In this document: piece after piece, positions 36,661 to 45,796 of the stretch
Position numbering within the stretch: position 1 is the stretch's first letter
Layout: the number at the start of each line of letters is the position of its first letter
Assembly (NCBI GenBank): GCA_023957335.1
Contig: JAMLHC010000004.1
Location: 62,001-126,000 of the forward strand
Reading direction: 5' to 3'
DNA from: Bacteroidota bacterium
GTDB taxonomy: Bacteria > Bacteroidota > Bacteroidia > NS11-12g > UBA955
DNA: 64,000 nucleotides
Translations under genes and position numbers: made by a program
The notes under the pieces: generated by a model
What the model saw: only the letters and a program-made list of their open reading frames with translations
Databases searched by the model: none
Told to the model about the DNA's origin: nothing

Positions 36661-36692
36661 CAAAGATAGGGATATCAATTTCCAAAATCCAA
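36661..36692 (-). promoter_or_regulatory. Promoter for the DoxX gene
   Basis: On the minus strand, TTTG (36689-36692) and TATCTTTG (36661-36668) are separated by 20 nt, a good Bacteroidota -33/-7 pair. The ATG at 36639 lies 21 nt downstream. Confidence 0.65.
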
Positions 36693-36737
36693 AAATCGTC
36701 CAACAATAAGAATCTTAGTTTTGTTATTTTCGCAACC

Positions 36738-37265
36738 ATGAAACTTCGTCATTTTGCAAGTATTTTCTCAATCACAGCCATAGCACTATTAAGCGCTTGC
36801 AGTACACAGTCAAAAGAAGAAAAATCACTCGCATTAATTGCTGAACAAGAGGGTGAAAACGGGAGCAAAGATTCTCTGTATTCGCTCTATATTCACTTTG
36901 CAGAGAGCTACCCACAACATGCAAAGTCAGCCGCATTTCTTTACAAAACTGCCGACTACTACAAAATGACTAAACCTGAGCAATCTGCCATGTTGTTTAA
37001 AGAATATTTTGACAAATACCCCGACAGTGCACAAGCTGCCAACAGTTTGTTCAATGCTGCTTTTATGCTTGAAAATATCAACGCAGATTTGTCCATAGAG
37101 CTTTACAAAAAATTTATTGGCAAATACCCCAAAGACGAACGCACCGAATCCGCCATTCAAAACCTGAAATTTGTGGGCAAACCTGCCGAATTTATTATGG
37201 AGAACCTCAAACAAAGCGGAATGATTCAGGAAGAAATTGACTCTCTCTCAAAGCAAATTAAATAA
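36738..37265 (+). CDS. TPR-like lipoprotein
   Basis: The 175-aa protein has a lipoprotein signal peptide with lipobox LSAC (Cys21) and a helical body. The body has tetratricopeptide-style repeats: SLYSLYIHFAESYPQHAKSA, LFKEYFDKYPDSAQAANSLF and LYKKFIGKYPKDERTESAIQ. The F-x-x-x-Y-P spacing matches the short TPR/YbgF-like helical repeats. It is probably a periplasmic or outer-membrane scaffold. It precedes fabI by 39 bp, perhaps in one operon. Confidence 0.75.
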   Translation: MKLRHFASIFSITAIALLSACSTQSKEEKSLALIAEQEGENGSKDSLYSLYIHFAESYPQHAKSAAFLYKTADYYKMTKPEQSAMLFKEYFDKYPDSAQAANSLFNAAFMLENINADLSIELYKKFIGKYPKDERTESAIQNLKFVGKPAEFIMENLKQSGMIQEEIDSLSKQIK

Positions 37266-37304
37266 TTATTCTAATTTTACCCACTGAAAAACAATAGAAA
37301 TTTT

Positions 37305-38123
37305 ATGTCAGCAAAATTATTATCAGGAAAAAAAGGCATCATTTTTGGCGCGCTTGACCCCAAATCAATAGCGTGGAAAGTAGCAGAAAAATGCCATGAA
37401 GAAGGCGCAGAATTCATTCTGACAAATGCACCCATCGCTTTGAGAATGGGAACTATCAACGAACTTGCACAAAAAACCGGTGCAGAGGTTGTCGGTTGCG
37501 ATGTTACACTCGAAAGTGATATGGAAGCTTTGGTAGATGCGGCTATTGCCAAATATGGAAAAATTGATTTTGTTCTTCATTCTGTTGGTATGTCTTTGAA
37601 CATTCGCAAAGGCAGAGCATATACAGACCTTGATTATGAATTCATGCACAAAACCTTCGATATTTCTGCAATTTCTTTTCACAGATTGATGCAAACTCTT
37701 TGGAAAAAAGATGCCATGAACGATTGGGGTTCCATTATAGCACTGACCTATATTGCAGCACAACGCGTATTCCCCGATTACAACGAAATGGCAGAAAGCA
37801 AAGCTCTGCTTGAGTCTTTTGCCAGAAGTTTCGGATACCGTTTCGGAAAGACAAAACACGTACGCGTTAACACAATTTCTCAGTCTCCCACCCCGACTAC
37901 AGCGGGTAGTGGTGTCAGCGGATTTGACTCTTTTTATGAATATGCAGACAAAATAAGCCCACTGGGTAATGCGTCCGCAGAGGATTGTGCAAGCTATTGC
38001 GTAAGCCTCTTTAGCGATTTGACCAGGATGGTTACCATGCAAAATCTCTTTCATGATGGAGGTTTTTCTTATACCGGTCTTAGCGAAGAAGTAATGGAGG
38101 CATTTAAACACAAGCATTCATGA
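37305..38123 (+). CDS. fabI: Enoyl-[acyl-carrier-protein] reductase (NADH), FabI type
   Basis: FabI performs the last reduction of each fatty-acid elongation cycle. The 272-aa protein shows the divergent short-chain dehydrogenase features of FabI: GIIFGALDPKSIAWKVAEKC near the N-terminus (family pattern G-x-x-x-x-x-S-I-A-W), the SVGMSLN region, and a catalytic Tyr-x6-Lys in YNEMAESKALLESFAR (family Y-x6-K). The end overlaps the purB start by 4 bp (ATGA), so the two are co-transcribed. Confidence 0.93.
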   Translation: MSAKLLSGKKGIIFGALDPKSIAWKVAEKCHEEGAEFILTNAPIALRMGTINELAQKTGAEVVGCDVTLESDMEALVDAAIAKYGKIDFVLHSVGMSLNIRKGRAYTDLDYEFMHKTFDISAISFHRLMQTLWKKDAMNDWGSIIALTYIAAQRVFPDYNEMAESKALLESFARSFGYRFGKTKHVRVNTISQSPTPTTAGSGVSGFDSFYEYADKISPLGNASAEDCASYCVSLFSDLTRMVTMQNLFHDGGFSYTGLSEEVMEAFKHKHS

Positions 38124-39469
38124 ATATTAATGCCCTCAATGCCATAAGCCCTATTGACGGCAGATATTGGGATAAATGTAATGAAATTGCCCCCTATTTT
38201 TCTGAGTTTGCACTGATAAAATACCGCGTTAGAGTTGAAATTGAATATTTTATCAAACTTTCTGATTTTATTCCCGAACATTTTGCTTCCAAAATAACTC
38301 TTGAACAAAGAACCACTTTGCGAAAGATTTATGAAGATTTTTCCGAATCGGATGCCTTATCCGTCAAAGAAATTGAGAAAACTACAAATCACGATGTAAA
38401 AGCGGTTGAGTATTTTATCAAAAACAAGATTTCCGGAACTGCACTCGAAACCCACAAAGAATGGATTCATTTCGGATTAACATCACAAGACATCAACAAC
38501 ACCGCCATTCCATTGGCAACCAAAGAAGCTTGGGAAAATGTGGTTTTGCCCGAAATGAATGCAGTCATACACAACCTGGACGCACTTGCAAAAGAGTGGT
38601 CTGACATACCCATGCTTGCCAAGACCCACGGACAACCTGCTTCTCCCACACTTCTGGGCAAAGAAATCAAAGTTTTTGTGGAAAGAGTGAAAGGACAAAT
38701 AGCATTGTGTCAACAAATCCCATTCTCCGCTAAGTTTGGTGGTGCTACAGGAAATTTGAATGCACATTTTGTAACATTTCCCGACAAGGATTGGATTTCA
38801 TTTGCAAAAGATTTTACCGAAAACACACTCGGACTGAGTCGTACACGCTACACCACTCAAATCGAGCCCTACGACAACGCTGCCGCTTTTTTTGATGCTA
38901 ATAAACGGATTAATAACATTTTTATAGACCTGAGCCGAGATTTCTGGACCTATATCTCGATGCATTATTTTACCCAAAAAATCAAAGCAGGCGAAATAGG
39001 CTCAAGCGCTATGCCTCACAAGGTTAACCCCATTGATTTTGAGAATGCCGAAGGCAATCTGGGTATGGCAAATGCAATATTGGAACATTTGGCTGCCAAA
39101 CTTCCCATCAGCCGTCTGCAAAGGGATTTGACAGATTCAACCGTACTAAGAAACGTGGGAGTTCCTCTGGCTCATGGAATCATAGCATATAAATCTCTGT
39201 TGAAAGGCTTAGATAAGCTGCAATTGCATCGCCAAACCATTGACAATGATTTGGAAGATAATCTGGTGGTGGTAGCAGAAGCGATTCAAAATATTTTAAG
39301 GGTTATTGGATATCCTAATCCTTATGAAACACTCAAAGAACTGACCCGCAATAATGAAAAGCTAACCCGTGAGAAATTGGATATTTTCATTGATGGTCTT
39401 GATGTTAGCGCAGATATCAAAACACGTCTAAAAAAGATTACCCCTTTTAATTATACCGGCAATAACTGA
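38120..39469 (+). CDS. purB: Adenylosuccinate lyase
   Basis: PurB splits SAICAR to AICAR and adenylosuccinate to AMP in purine synthesis. The 449-aa protein starts MNINALNAISPIDGRY, has THGQPASPTLLGKEI and the fumarase/lyase signature GSSAMPHKVNPIDFENAEGN (about 294-313). It is of the PurB type found in gamma-proteobacteria and Bacteroidota. Translational coupling with fabI is indicated by the ATGA overlap. Confidence 0.95.
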   Translation: MNINALNAISPIDGRYWDKCNEIAPYFSEFALIKYRVRVEIEYFIKLSDFIPEHFASKITLEQRTTLRKIYEDFSESDALSVKEIEKTTNHDVKAVEYFIKNKISGTALETHKEWIHFGLTSQDINNTAIPLATKEAWENVVLPEMNAVIHNLDALAKEWSDIPMLAKTHGQPASPTLLGKEIKVFVERVKGQIALCQQIPFSAKFGGATGNLNAHFVTFPDKDWISFAKDFTENTLGLSRTRYTTQIEPYDNAAAFFDANKRINNIFIDLSRDFWTYISMHYFTQKIKAGEIGSSAMPHKVNPIDFENAEGNLGMANAILEHLAAKLPISRLQRDLTDSTVLRNVGVPLAHGIIAYKSLLKGLDKLQLHRQTIDNDLEDNLVVVAEAIQNILRVIGYPNPYETLKELTRNNEKLTREKLDIFIDGLDVSADIKTRLKKITPFNYTGNN

Positions 39470-39526
39470 GTTGGGTATGCTCTCATATTGAATTTATTGG
39501 TCGAGGTAATTATAAAAAAGTAAAAT

Positions 39527-39625
39527 ATGGAAACATTTATAATTGAAGTGAAAGAAACGCTTTCAAGGATAATCCAAATTGAAGCCAATTCAAATGAAGA
39601 AGCACTTTTAAAAATTGAAGATTAA
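39527..39625 (+). CDS. Short DpnD/PcfM-like protein, probably truncated (32 aa)
   Basis: The frame METFIIEVKETLSRIIQIEA, followed by NSNEEALLKIED, matches the start of the small DpnD/PcfM-like family (pattern F-x-V-x-x-x-E-T-L-S-R-x-x-x-V-x-A-x-s-x-E-E-A). The usual C-terminal half with the Y-x-x-x-E-I-V-L segment is missing. Family members occur beside DpnII-type restriction systems and plasmid transfer genes. It ends 2 bp before the RhuM gene, suggesting co-translation. The call is low because of its size. Confidence 0.5.
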   Translation: METFIIEVKETLSRIIQIEANSNEEALLKIED

Positions 39626-39627
39626 CT

Positions 39628-40638
39628 ATGTCAGAGCTTATTCCAAATAACTCCGATTTTATTCTATACACTTCTCTAGATGGTGAAGTACGAGTAGATG
39701 TTTTTGTTCACAATGAATCTGTTTGGCTTACCCAAAAAGCAATGCAAGATTTATTTGATAGATCAAAATCAACAGTAAGTGAACACATTAGCAATGTTTT
39801 TAAAGAAGGGGAATTGGACGAAAATCAAGTTGTTCGGAAATTCCGAACAACTGCAGATGATGGAAAAGATTATGAGGTTTCCTATTATAATCTTGATGTA
39901 ATTATTTCAGTTGGATACAGAATTAAATCTCAAAGAGGAACACAGTTTCGTATTTGGGCTACTAAAACACTCAAAGAATTTATTATTAAAGGATTTGTTT
40001 TAGATGAAAAGCGATTAAAGCAAGGAGGTCATGTTTTTGGGAAAGATTATTTTGAGGAATTACTCGAAAGAATTCGGGAAATTCGAGCTTCAGAGAGGCG
40101 ATTTTATCAGAAAATCACTGATATCTATGCTCAATGCAGTATTGATTATGATGCAAATTCTGAAATAACTCAAAATTTTTACAAAACAGTTCAAAACAAA
40201 CTTCATTGGGCAATTACTGGAAATACGGCAGCTGAAATTATTCATGAAAGAGTGGATTCTCAAAAGCCAAATATGGGTTTAACAACTTGGAAAAACTCAC
40301 CTGATGGTAAAGTATTAAAATCAGATATAGGAACTGCAAAAAATTATTTAGAAGAAAAAGAAATTAAAGAGCTAAATCGTTTGGTAGAATTATATTTAAA
40401 CTTTGCTGAACTGCAAGCCGAAAGAAATATACCAATGAAAATGTCGGAATGGATTGAAGTTTTAGATGGTTTTCTAAAAATCAATCGATATGAATTATTG
40501 GATAATGCAGGCAAAATATCGAATGAACAAGCAATCGCAAAGGCGAGTCAAGAATTTGAAAAATTCATAATTATTCAAGACAAAAAATATCTTTCTGATT
40601 TTGACAAGGAATTAAATAAAATCAAAAAAAGAAAATAA
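39628..40638 (+). CDS. RhuM family protein
   Basis: The 336-aa product matches the RhuM (virulence RhuM, PF13310-like) family. The start FILYTSLDGEVRVDVFVHNE, then SVWLTQKAMQDLFDRSKSTV with a helix-turn-helix-like segment, and YNLDVIISVGYRIKSQRGTQ and FRIWATKTLKEFIIKGF are its strongest marks. The middle and C-terminal helical parts follow. RhuM genes occur in pathogenicity, plasmid and defence islands. The biochemical role is unproven, though KilA-N/ANT-like DNA-binding is suspected. It lies between purB and methyltransferase debris. Confidence 0.88.
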   Translation: MSELIPNNSDFILYTSLDGEVRVDVFVHNESVWLTQKAMQDLFDRSKSTVSEHISNVFKEGELDENQVVRKFRTTADDGKDYEVSYYNLDVIISVGYRIKSQRGTQFRIWATKTLKEFIIKGFVLDEKRLKQGGHVFGKDYFEELLERIREIRASERRFYQKITDIYAQCSIDYDANSEITQNFYKTVQNKLHWAITGNTAAEIIHERVDSQKPNMGLTTWKNSPDGKVLKSDIGTAKNYLEEKEIKELNRLVELYLNFAELQAERNIPMKMSEWIEVLDGFLKINRYELLDNAGKISNEQAIAKASQEFEKFIIIQDKKYLSDFDKELNKIKKRK

Positions 40639-40639
40639 C

Positions 40640-40828
40640 TATCTCCTAAAAAGAGATACAAAGAAGCTTTTGCCGGAATTTGAACATAAGTTTGATATGG
40701 TTTTTGCTGACCCTCCCTACTTTTTATCAAACAATGGTCTATCAATTCAAAATGGTCAAATCGTTAGTGTAAACAAAGGGAAATGGGATAAATCAGAGGG
40801 TTTTGAATTTATCATTACTAACCTTTGA
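40640..40828 (+). pseudogene. N-terminal fragment of a beta-class DNA methyltransferase
   Basis: After the RhuM stop, another frame reads YLLKRDTKKLLPEFEHKFDM, VFADPPYFLSNNG (motif IV D-P-P-Y) and SIQNGQIVSVNKGKWDKSEG, then ends early at TGA 40826-40828. The rest of the enzyme, including the SAM-binding F-x-G-x-G motif, is missing. Its end overlaps in homology with the start of the truncated methyltransferase at 2134 but differs clearly there, so the two are debris of different enzymes. Nothing else is seen in 40829-40960. Confidence 0.7.
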
Positions 40829-40960
40829 CTCAAAACAGTGCGCTCTGCCAATACGTGCTTAGAACACAAGCAGAAGTTAAATGCCAAGCCTTCGCTAAAT
40901 CACAAAATCTTTAGCAGAAACTCTCTATGCTCAAAACCCGGTAATTCGCCCTTAACCCTC

Positions 40961-42151
40961 TTAATCTTTATAAACCTTCAACGCTTCTTGCAGGCAATCC
41001 ATGGCTGCGTTGATACTTTCTTCATTGAGCACATACGCCATTCTCACCTCAGACTGACCCAAACCCGATGTGGAATAAAAGCCACTTGCGGGAGCCATCA
41101 TCAGTGTGACACCTTTGTAACTAAACGAAGAAAGTAGCCATTGACAAAAATCTTCACTGCTTTTGACCGGAAGTTTGGCAATGATATAAAATGCGCCTTT
41201 GGGGTTTGGACAAACCACGTTTGGCATGGCTTGCAACCGTTTTACAAGTATGTTTCTGCGGCTCTGATATTCGTGCAATACTTCATCAAAATAATCATCC
41301 GGCAGGCTGCATGCTGCTTCTCCTAAAATCTGCGCTAATGTGGGCGGAGAAAGTCGGGCTTGCGCAAATTTCAATGCGGTTTGAAGCACTTCTTTATTAT
41401 GTGTAACCAAAGAGCCGATTCTGGCTCCACAAGCACTATATCTTTTGGAAATTGTATCCAACAAGATGGCGTGATTCTCCAAGCCTTCCAAACTCATAAC
41501 CGAAATATGTTTGGCTCCATCATAACAAAACTCTCTGTATGCCTCATCACTAAACAGAAATAAATCATGTTTCAGACATAGGTCGCGCAGTGTCTGCAAC
41601 TCTTTCAAACTATAAAGATAACCGGTAGGGTTATTGGGATTGCATATCATGATTGCCTTGGTCTTGGCTGTGATGGAAAGTTCAAATTCTTCAATCTTAG
41701 GTAGTGCAAAACCATCTTCAATATTGGATTTGATGGGAACTACTTTAACTCCCGCCACCTGTGCAAAACCGTTGTAATTAGCATAAAAAGGCTCAGGGAT
41801 GATGATTTCATCTCCGGGATTCAGGCAAGAAAGCATGGCAAATGAAATAGCTTCTGACCCTCCGGTGGTAATGATAATCTCTTCGGATGAAATACTAATT
41901 GCATTTTTTTGATAGTACTTTGCCAAGGCTTCCCTATAGCTTTGGAAACCTTCACTGGGGCTGTATGCAAGCACCTTCAAATCTGTATGCTTCACTGCAT
42001 CTAAGATTGTTTGTGGTGTTTCAATATCGGGTTGACCAATGTTCAGATGATATACTTTAATTCCTTTTGCCTTAGCGACATTGGCATAAGGTGTCAATTT
42101 GCGAATGGGTGATGGCGGCATGGCTTGACCGCGTTCAGAGATCTTTGGCAT
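40961..42151 (-). CDS. PLP-dependent aminotransferase, class I (aspartate-type)
   Basis: The 396-aa fold-type I aminotransferase has NPNNPTG (171-177), SDEAYREFCYDG and the PLP lysine in DTISKRYSACGARIGSL (K236), with the substrate-carboxylate Arg near the C-terminus in LGQSEVRMAYVL. The ranking is with bacterial aspartate/aromatic aminotransferases of the Bacteroidota kind. A -7 box TAATTTTG lies at 42159-42166 on the minus strand. It is divergent from comB, which raises sulfopyruvate as a possible substrate besides oxaloacetate. Confidence 0.92.
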   Translation of the reverse strand: MPKISERGQAMPPSPIRKLTPYANVAKAKGIKVYHLNIGQPDIETPQTILDAVKHTDLKVLAYSPSEGFQSYREALAKYYQKNAISISSEEIIITTGGSEAISFAMLSCLNPGDEIIIPEPFYANYNGFAQVAGVKVVPIKSNIEDGFALPKIEEFELSITAKTKAIMICNPNNPTGYLYSLKELQTLRDLCLKHDLFLFSDEAYREFCYDGAKHISVMSLEGLENHAILLDTISKRYSACGARIGSLVTHNKEVLQTALKFAQARLSPPTLAQILGEAACSLPDDYFDEVLHEYQSRRNILVKRLQAMPNVVCPNPKGAFYIIAKLPVKSSEDFCQWLLSSFSYKGVTLMMAPASGFYSTSGLGQSEVRMAYVLNEESINAAMDCLQEALKVYKD

Positions 42152-42293
42152 AGGTGCACAAAATTAGATAAGTCAATGACATCTATGGCAATTCTTATGA
42201 ATTAATTTGAAGAAATGCGGGAAACAATACTTGAATAAACAAAAACTAAAAACCATCCTCAACGCTTCAGTTTTTTAAAATAATATTGCAGCA

Positions 42294-43019
42294 ATGTCAA
42301 AGCATCTTGAAGTTATTTTAACTCCTGTTATTTCATCTCAATTCTCATTTGAAAACAAAGCAGTTGTTATTATTGATGTATTGCGGGCAACATCCACCAT
42401 TGCCATTGCACTCAATACAGGATTTCGGTCTGTCAAAACATGTGGGAATGTGGAACTGGCACGAAGTCTCAAAGATGAGTACTCGCTTGTGGCAGGAGAA
42501 AGAAACGGAGACAAGGTGTCCGGATTTGATTTGGGCAACTCTCCACACGAAATCAGTCGTCTAGAATCCATCCCGCAAAATTTGGTTTTGACCAGCACCA
42601 ATGGAACAAAATGTGTGGAAATAGCCGTTCATAAAAATGCGGCAGAAGTCCTTTGCGGTGCTTTGGTGAATGTGCAATCTCTGGCGGATTATCTAAACCG
42701 TGGACACCGCGATGTCGTGCTGTTTTGTGCCGGTTGGAAAGACCACGAAAACATAGAAGATACATACATGGCAGGCTGTCTGATTGCCAAACTAAATAAT
42801 TTTTTCGCTGCTAATGACAGTGTAGATTTAGCTGCTGCTGTTTACCAAAATCATCATCCCAATCCCCTTGCCTTTTTGCAAAGAGCCAATCACTATCAAC
42901 GTCTTCTCAAAAAAGGAAACCATGAAGATTTAGCATTATGTTTACAAGAATCAACTGTTTCCATTGTCCCAAAGTTGGAAGTCTGTCAAAACGGTATTTC
43001 TGTTTTTACCCAAGCCTGA
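42294..43019 (+). CDS. comB: 2-phosphosulfolactate phosphatase
   Basis: ComB hydrolyses 2-phosphosulfolactate to sulfolactate. It was described for coenzyme M synthesis in methanogens and is also widespread in bacteria that make no coenzyme M. The 241-aa protein has VIDVLRATSTIAIALNTG, VAGERNGDKVSGFDLGNSPH and TSTNGTKCVEIA, the conserved blocks of the family, with normal length. ComA and ComC homologues are not in the window. In a Bacteroidota host it could serve sulfonate or sulfonolipid metabolism. Confidence 0.9.
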   Translation: MSKHLEVILTPVISSQFSFENKAVVIIDVLRATSTIAIALNTGFRSVKTCGNVELARSLKDEYSLVAGERNGDKVSGFDLGNSPHEISRLESIPQNLVLTSTNGTKCVEIAVHKNAAEVLCGALVNVQSLADYLNRGHRDVVLFCAGWKDHENIEDTYMAGCLIAKLNNFFAANDSVDLAAAVYQNHHPNPLAFLQRANHYQRLLKKGNHEDLALCLQESTVSIVPKLEVCQNGISVFTQA

Positions 43020-43112
43020 TAACAACACTGCTTAACATGGTAATCTACGATTAAATATTTTAAGCACCATGCAAATTGGATTTAATATGAGATTTAATAT
43101 TAATTTGCCTAT

Positions 43113-43481
43113 GTGAAATCACCCAATCAGCAGACGGGACTTGAGGGAGAAATGCAGGCTCTTGCATTTTTGCAAAAGAAGGGTTTTGTTTTGCTGCACA
43201 AAAACTGGCGTCATAGCTATCACGAGGTGGATTTGATCATGAGTCACGGTAATTATGTGGTTTTTGTTGAGGTAAAAACAAGGATGAGCAATCAATTTGG
43301 ATTTCCCGAAGCTGCTGTAAATACTGCCAAACAAAAGGCTTTGACAAAGGCGGCTATTGCTTATTTAGAACAATTTGCACCCGACAATCGCCTGCGTTTT
43401 GATATAGTTGCTGTTACACGACTGCCGAACAACTGGGAAATAGAACATTTTGAGGATGCTTTCTACCCTTATGACCTTTAA
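43113..43481 (+). CDS. YraN family protein (UPF0102), nuclease-like
   Basis: The 122-aa protein of the UPF0102/YraN family has a restriction-endonuclease-like fold: GLEGEMQALAFLQKKGFVLL, NWRHSYHEVDLIMS (the Asp of the metal site) and VVFVEVKTRMS (E-x-K catalytic pair). The start is GTG at 43113, because no ATG would keep the conserved N-terminus. Substrates and role are unclear, and some members have nuclease activity on branched DNA. It is 93 bp after comB. Confidence 0.88.
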   Translation: MKSPNQQTGLEGEMQALAFLQKKGFVLLHKNWRHSYHEVDLIMSHGNYVVFVEVKTRMSNQFGFPEAAVNTAKQKALTKAAIAYLEQFAPDNRLRFDIVAVTRLPNNWEIEHFEDAFYPYDL

Positions 43482-43554
43482 ATATTTAACAATAATAATC
43501 CGTCTCATTGTTACAACTTACCTAACTTGCACCCAAGTTTAATATCATACAAAA

Positions 43555-45615
43555 ATGATAACAAATCAACTGCTTGACCCTGGGAGTATAGTGGTTGTGG
43601 GAGCATCCAATGACACTTCCAAACCGGGGGGAAAGGTTTTACAAAATATCATCAAACACAGCTATCAAGGTAATTTGTATGCTGTCAACCCCAAAGAACA
43701 AATAGTTCAAGGTGTAACTTGTTTTGAAACAGTTGAACAAATGCCGGAGGTTGACTTAGCAATTATTGCCGTTGCCGCCCAATATGTTGAAGCTACCATG
43801 CAAGTATTGGCTGAACACAAAAACTGCAAGGCATTTATACTGTTTTCGGCAGGTTTTAGTGAAACCGGAGCAGAAGGCAAGGTCTTGGAAGAAAGGTGTG
43901 CTGCCATTGCAAGCAAAGCCGGAGCCTCCTTAATAGGACCCAACTGTATTGGCGTAATTACCGGATATTATAAAGGGGTTTTTGCAGGACCTATTCCCGA
44001 ATACGACCCTATGGGATGTGATTGCGTGTCTGCATCAGGTGCTACCATGGTTTACATTTTGGAGATAGCCATCCCAAGGGGTTTAAAGTTCAGAAATATT
44101 TATTCCATAGGTAACAGTGCACAGATTGGAGTTGAAGATGTACTCGAATATTGGGACAATACTTTTGACCCAAAAACAAGTTCCAAAATTAAGCTTCTGT
44201 ATATGGAACAGATTGCTGACCCTGAGAGGTTTTTGAAACACACCCGTTCATTGACGCAAAAGGGCTGCAGGATTGCAGCCATCAAAGCAGGTTCTACCGA
44301 AGCCGGCTCTCGTGCGGTTTCTTCACACACCGGAGCATTGGCAGGTTCTAATAGTGCGGTCAATGCATTGTTCAGGAAAGCAGGTATAATACGTTGTTAC
44401 AGTAGGGTTGAATTGGTGTATGTGGCCGCTATTTTTACCATTACAAAATTAGTGGGAAACCGTATAGCCATTATCACACATGCAGGTGGACCCGGTGTGA
44501 TGCTTACGGACGTGCTTACCCGAAATGGAATGTCGGTTCCTCCCATCACGGGACCCAAAGCGGATGAGCTTTTGAGCAAACTGCACCCAGGTTCTTCTGT
44601 TTCCAATCCTATTGACTTTTTGGCTACCGGAACTGCAGAACAATTAGAGACTATTCTTGATTATGTTGAAAATGAATTTGACGAAATTGACGGTGCTGTA
44701 GTGGTGTTTGGCACCACCGGAATGTGGCGTGTAGATGATGTCTATGAGGTATTGCACAAAAAAATTAAAACGTGTAAAAAACCCATCTTTCCTATTCTAC
44801 CCTCAGTAATGCAGGCTTCGGAGGAAGTCAGTCATTTCCATGCAAAAGGGCACGTGAATTTTTTGGATGAAACGAGTTTCGGCTATGTATTGTCAAGAGT
44901 TATCCGAACTGCAGACCCCTATCCTGATGCGGCTCTCCCCAAAATTGACCATACAAAAATCAGGGCTATCATCGACAGCTCAAAAGACGGTTATATGCCT
45001 GCCGATAAGGTTTTTGAACTGTTTGATGCTGCAGGAATCAGCAGGGTTAAACAATCTACACTAAATACAAAAGAGGGCGTAGAAAAGTCAGTCAAAGAGA
45101 TAGGGTTTCCATTGGTAATGAAAGTATCCGGTCCTGTTCATAAATCCGACATCGGAGGGGTAGTTTTAGGTATTAACGGAATTGATGAAGCAATTTACAC
45201 TTTTAATAAACTCATGCAAATTGAGGGTGCGGACGGAGTTTTGATGCAACAGCAGTTAACCGGAATAGAAATCTATATGGGTGTCAAACGTGAACCCGCA
45301 TTTGGTCATCAGATTTTGGTTGGTTTGGGAGGAATTTTTGTAGAAGTACTCAAAGACATTGCTTCCGGTCTATCTCCTTTGAGCAGAGAAGAAGCACACG
45401 CGATGCTTAAACATCTAAAATCTTACCCTATCATTCAAGGTGTGAGAGGAAAACAAGGTATAAATGAGAATTTAATATTGGATACCATGCTCAATATTTC
45501 TGCTTTGGTTGAAATTGCTCCGGAAATCAGCGAAATGGATATCAACCCTTTTCTGGGAAATGCACAGCACTTGATAGCAGTAGATGCCAGAATTTGCCTT
45601 GATTTTAATTCATAA
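43555..45615 (+). CDS. ADP-forming acyl-CoA (acetyl-CoA) synthetase, fused alpha and beta
   Basis: The 686-aa protein joins a CoA-binding domain (VVVGASNDTSKPGGKVLQNI), a ligase CoA domain with the phosphorylated His in SSHTGALAGS (about H258), and an ATP-grasp domain (FPLVMKVSGPVHKSDIGGVV). This is the ADP-forming type that makes ATP from acetyl- or acyl-CoA plus ADP and phosphate. The full alpha-beta fusion is common in bacteria. A hairpin terminator follows. With the KOR genes near 59-64 kb it forms a plausible energy route. Confidence 0.92.
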   Translation: MITNQLLDPGSIVVVGASNDTSKPGGKVLQNIIKHSYQGNLYAVNPKEQIVQGVTCFETVEQMPEVDLAIIAVAAQYVEATMQVLAEHKNCKAFILFSAGFSETGAEGKVLEERCAAIASKAGASLIGPNCIGVITGYYKGVFAGPIPEYDPMGCDCVSASGATMVYILEIAIPRGLKFRNIYSIGNSAQIGVEDVLEYWDNTFDPKTSSKIKLLYMEQIADPERFLKHTRSLTQKGCRIAAIKAGSTEAGSRAVSSHTGALAGSNSAVNALFRKAGIIRCYSRVELVYVAAIFTITKLVGNRIAIITHAGGPGVMLTDVLTRNGMSVPPITGPKADELLSKLHPGSSVSNPIDFLATGTAEQLETILDYVENEFDEIDGAVVVFGTTGMWRVDDVYEVLHKKIKTCKKPIFPILPSVMQASEEVSHFHAKGHVNFLDETSFGYVLSRVIRTADPYPDAALPKIDHTKIRAIIDSSKDGYMPADKVFELFDAAGISRVKQSTLNTKEGVEKSVKEIGFPLVMKVSGPVHKSDIGGVVLGINGIDEAIYTFNKLMQIEGADGVLMQQQLTGIEIYMGVKREPAFGHQILVGLGGIFVEVLKDIASGLSPLSREEAHAMLKHLKSYPIIQGVRGKQGINENLILDTMLNISALVEIAPEISEMDINPFLGNAQHLIAVDARICLDFNS

Positions 45616-45616
45616 A

Positions 45617-45651
45617 AAAAGCCTTTGAGCATTATCCCAAAGGCTAAAAAA
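45617..45651 (+). terminator. Hairpin terminator after the acyl-CoA synthetase
   Basis: AGCCTTTG (45620-45627) pairs with CAAAGGCT (45638-45645) around a 10-nt loop. A-runs lie before and after, so the reverse strand offers the T-run and the hairpin may serve the minus-strand gene better. Confidence 0.6.
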
Positions 45652-45796
45652 TCTGACAACTGACGATTGAGATTTTTTGAGACTACAACTAATTATAAAT
45701 ACACGTTGGCAAAGATTAGTCAGCGCATACATGTTGACAATACGAAATTCTGCGTATTATGTGTTCCGGTGCCTTATTGGAATTATGTAAATTTTC

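Noticed and set aside
37365-38117. A 250-codon frame antisense to fabI
   Set aside because: It lies wholly inside fabI, is rich in Cys, His and Phe with no family pattern, and fabI is certain. It is a shadow frame.
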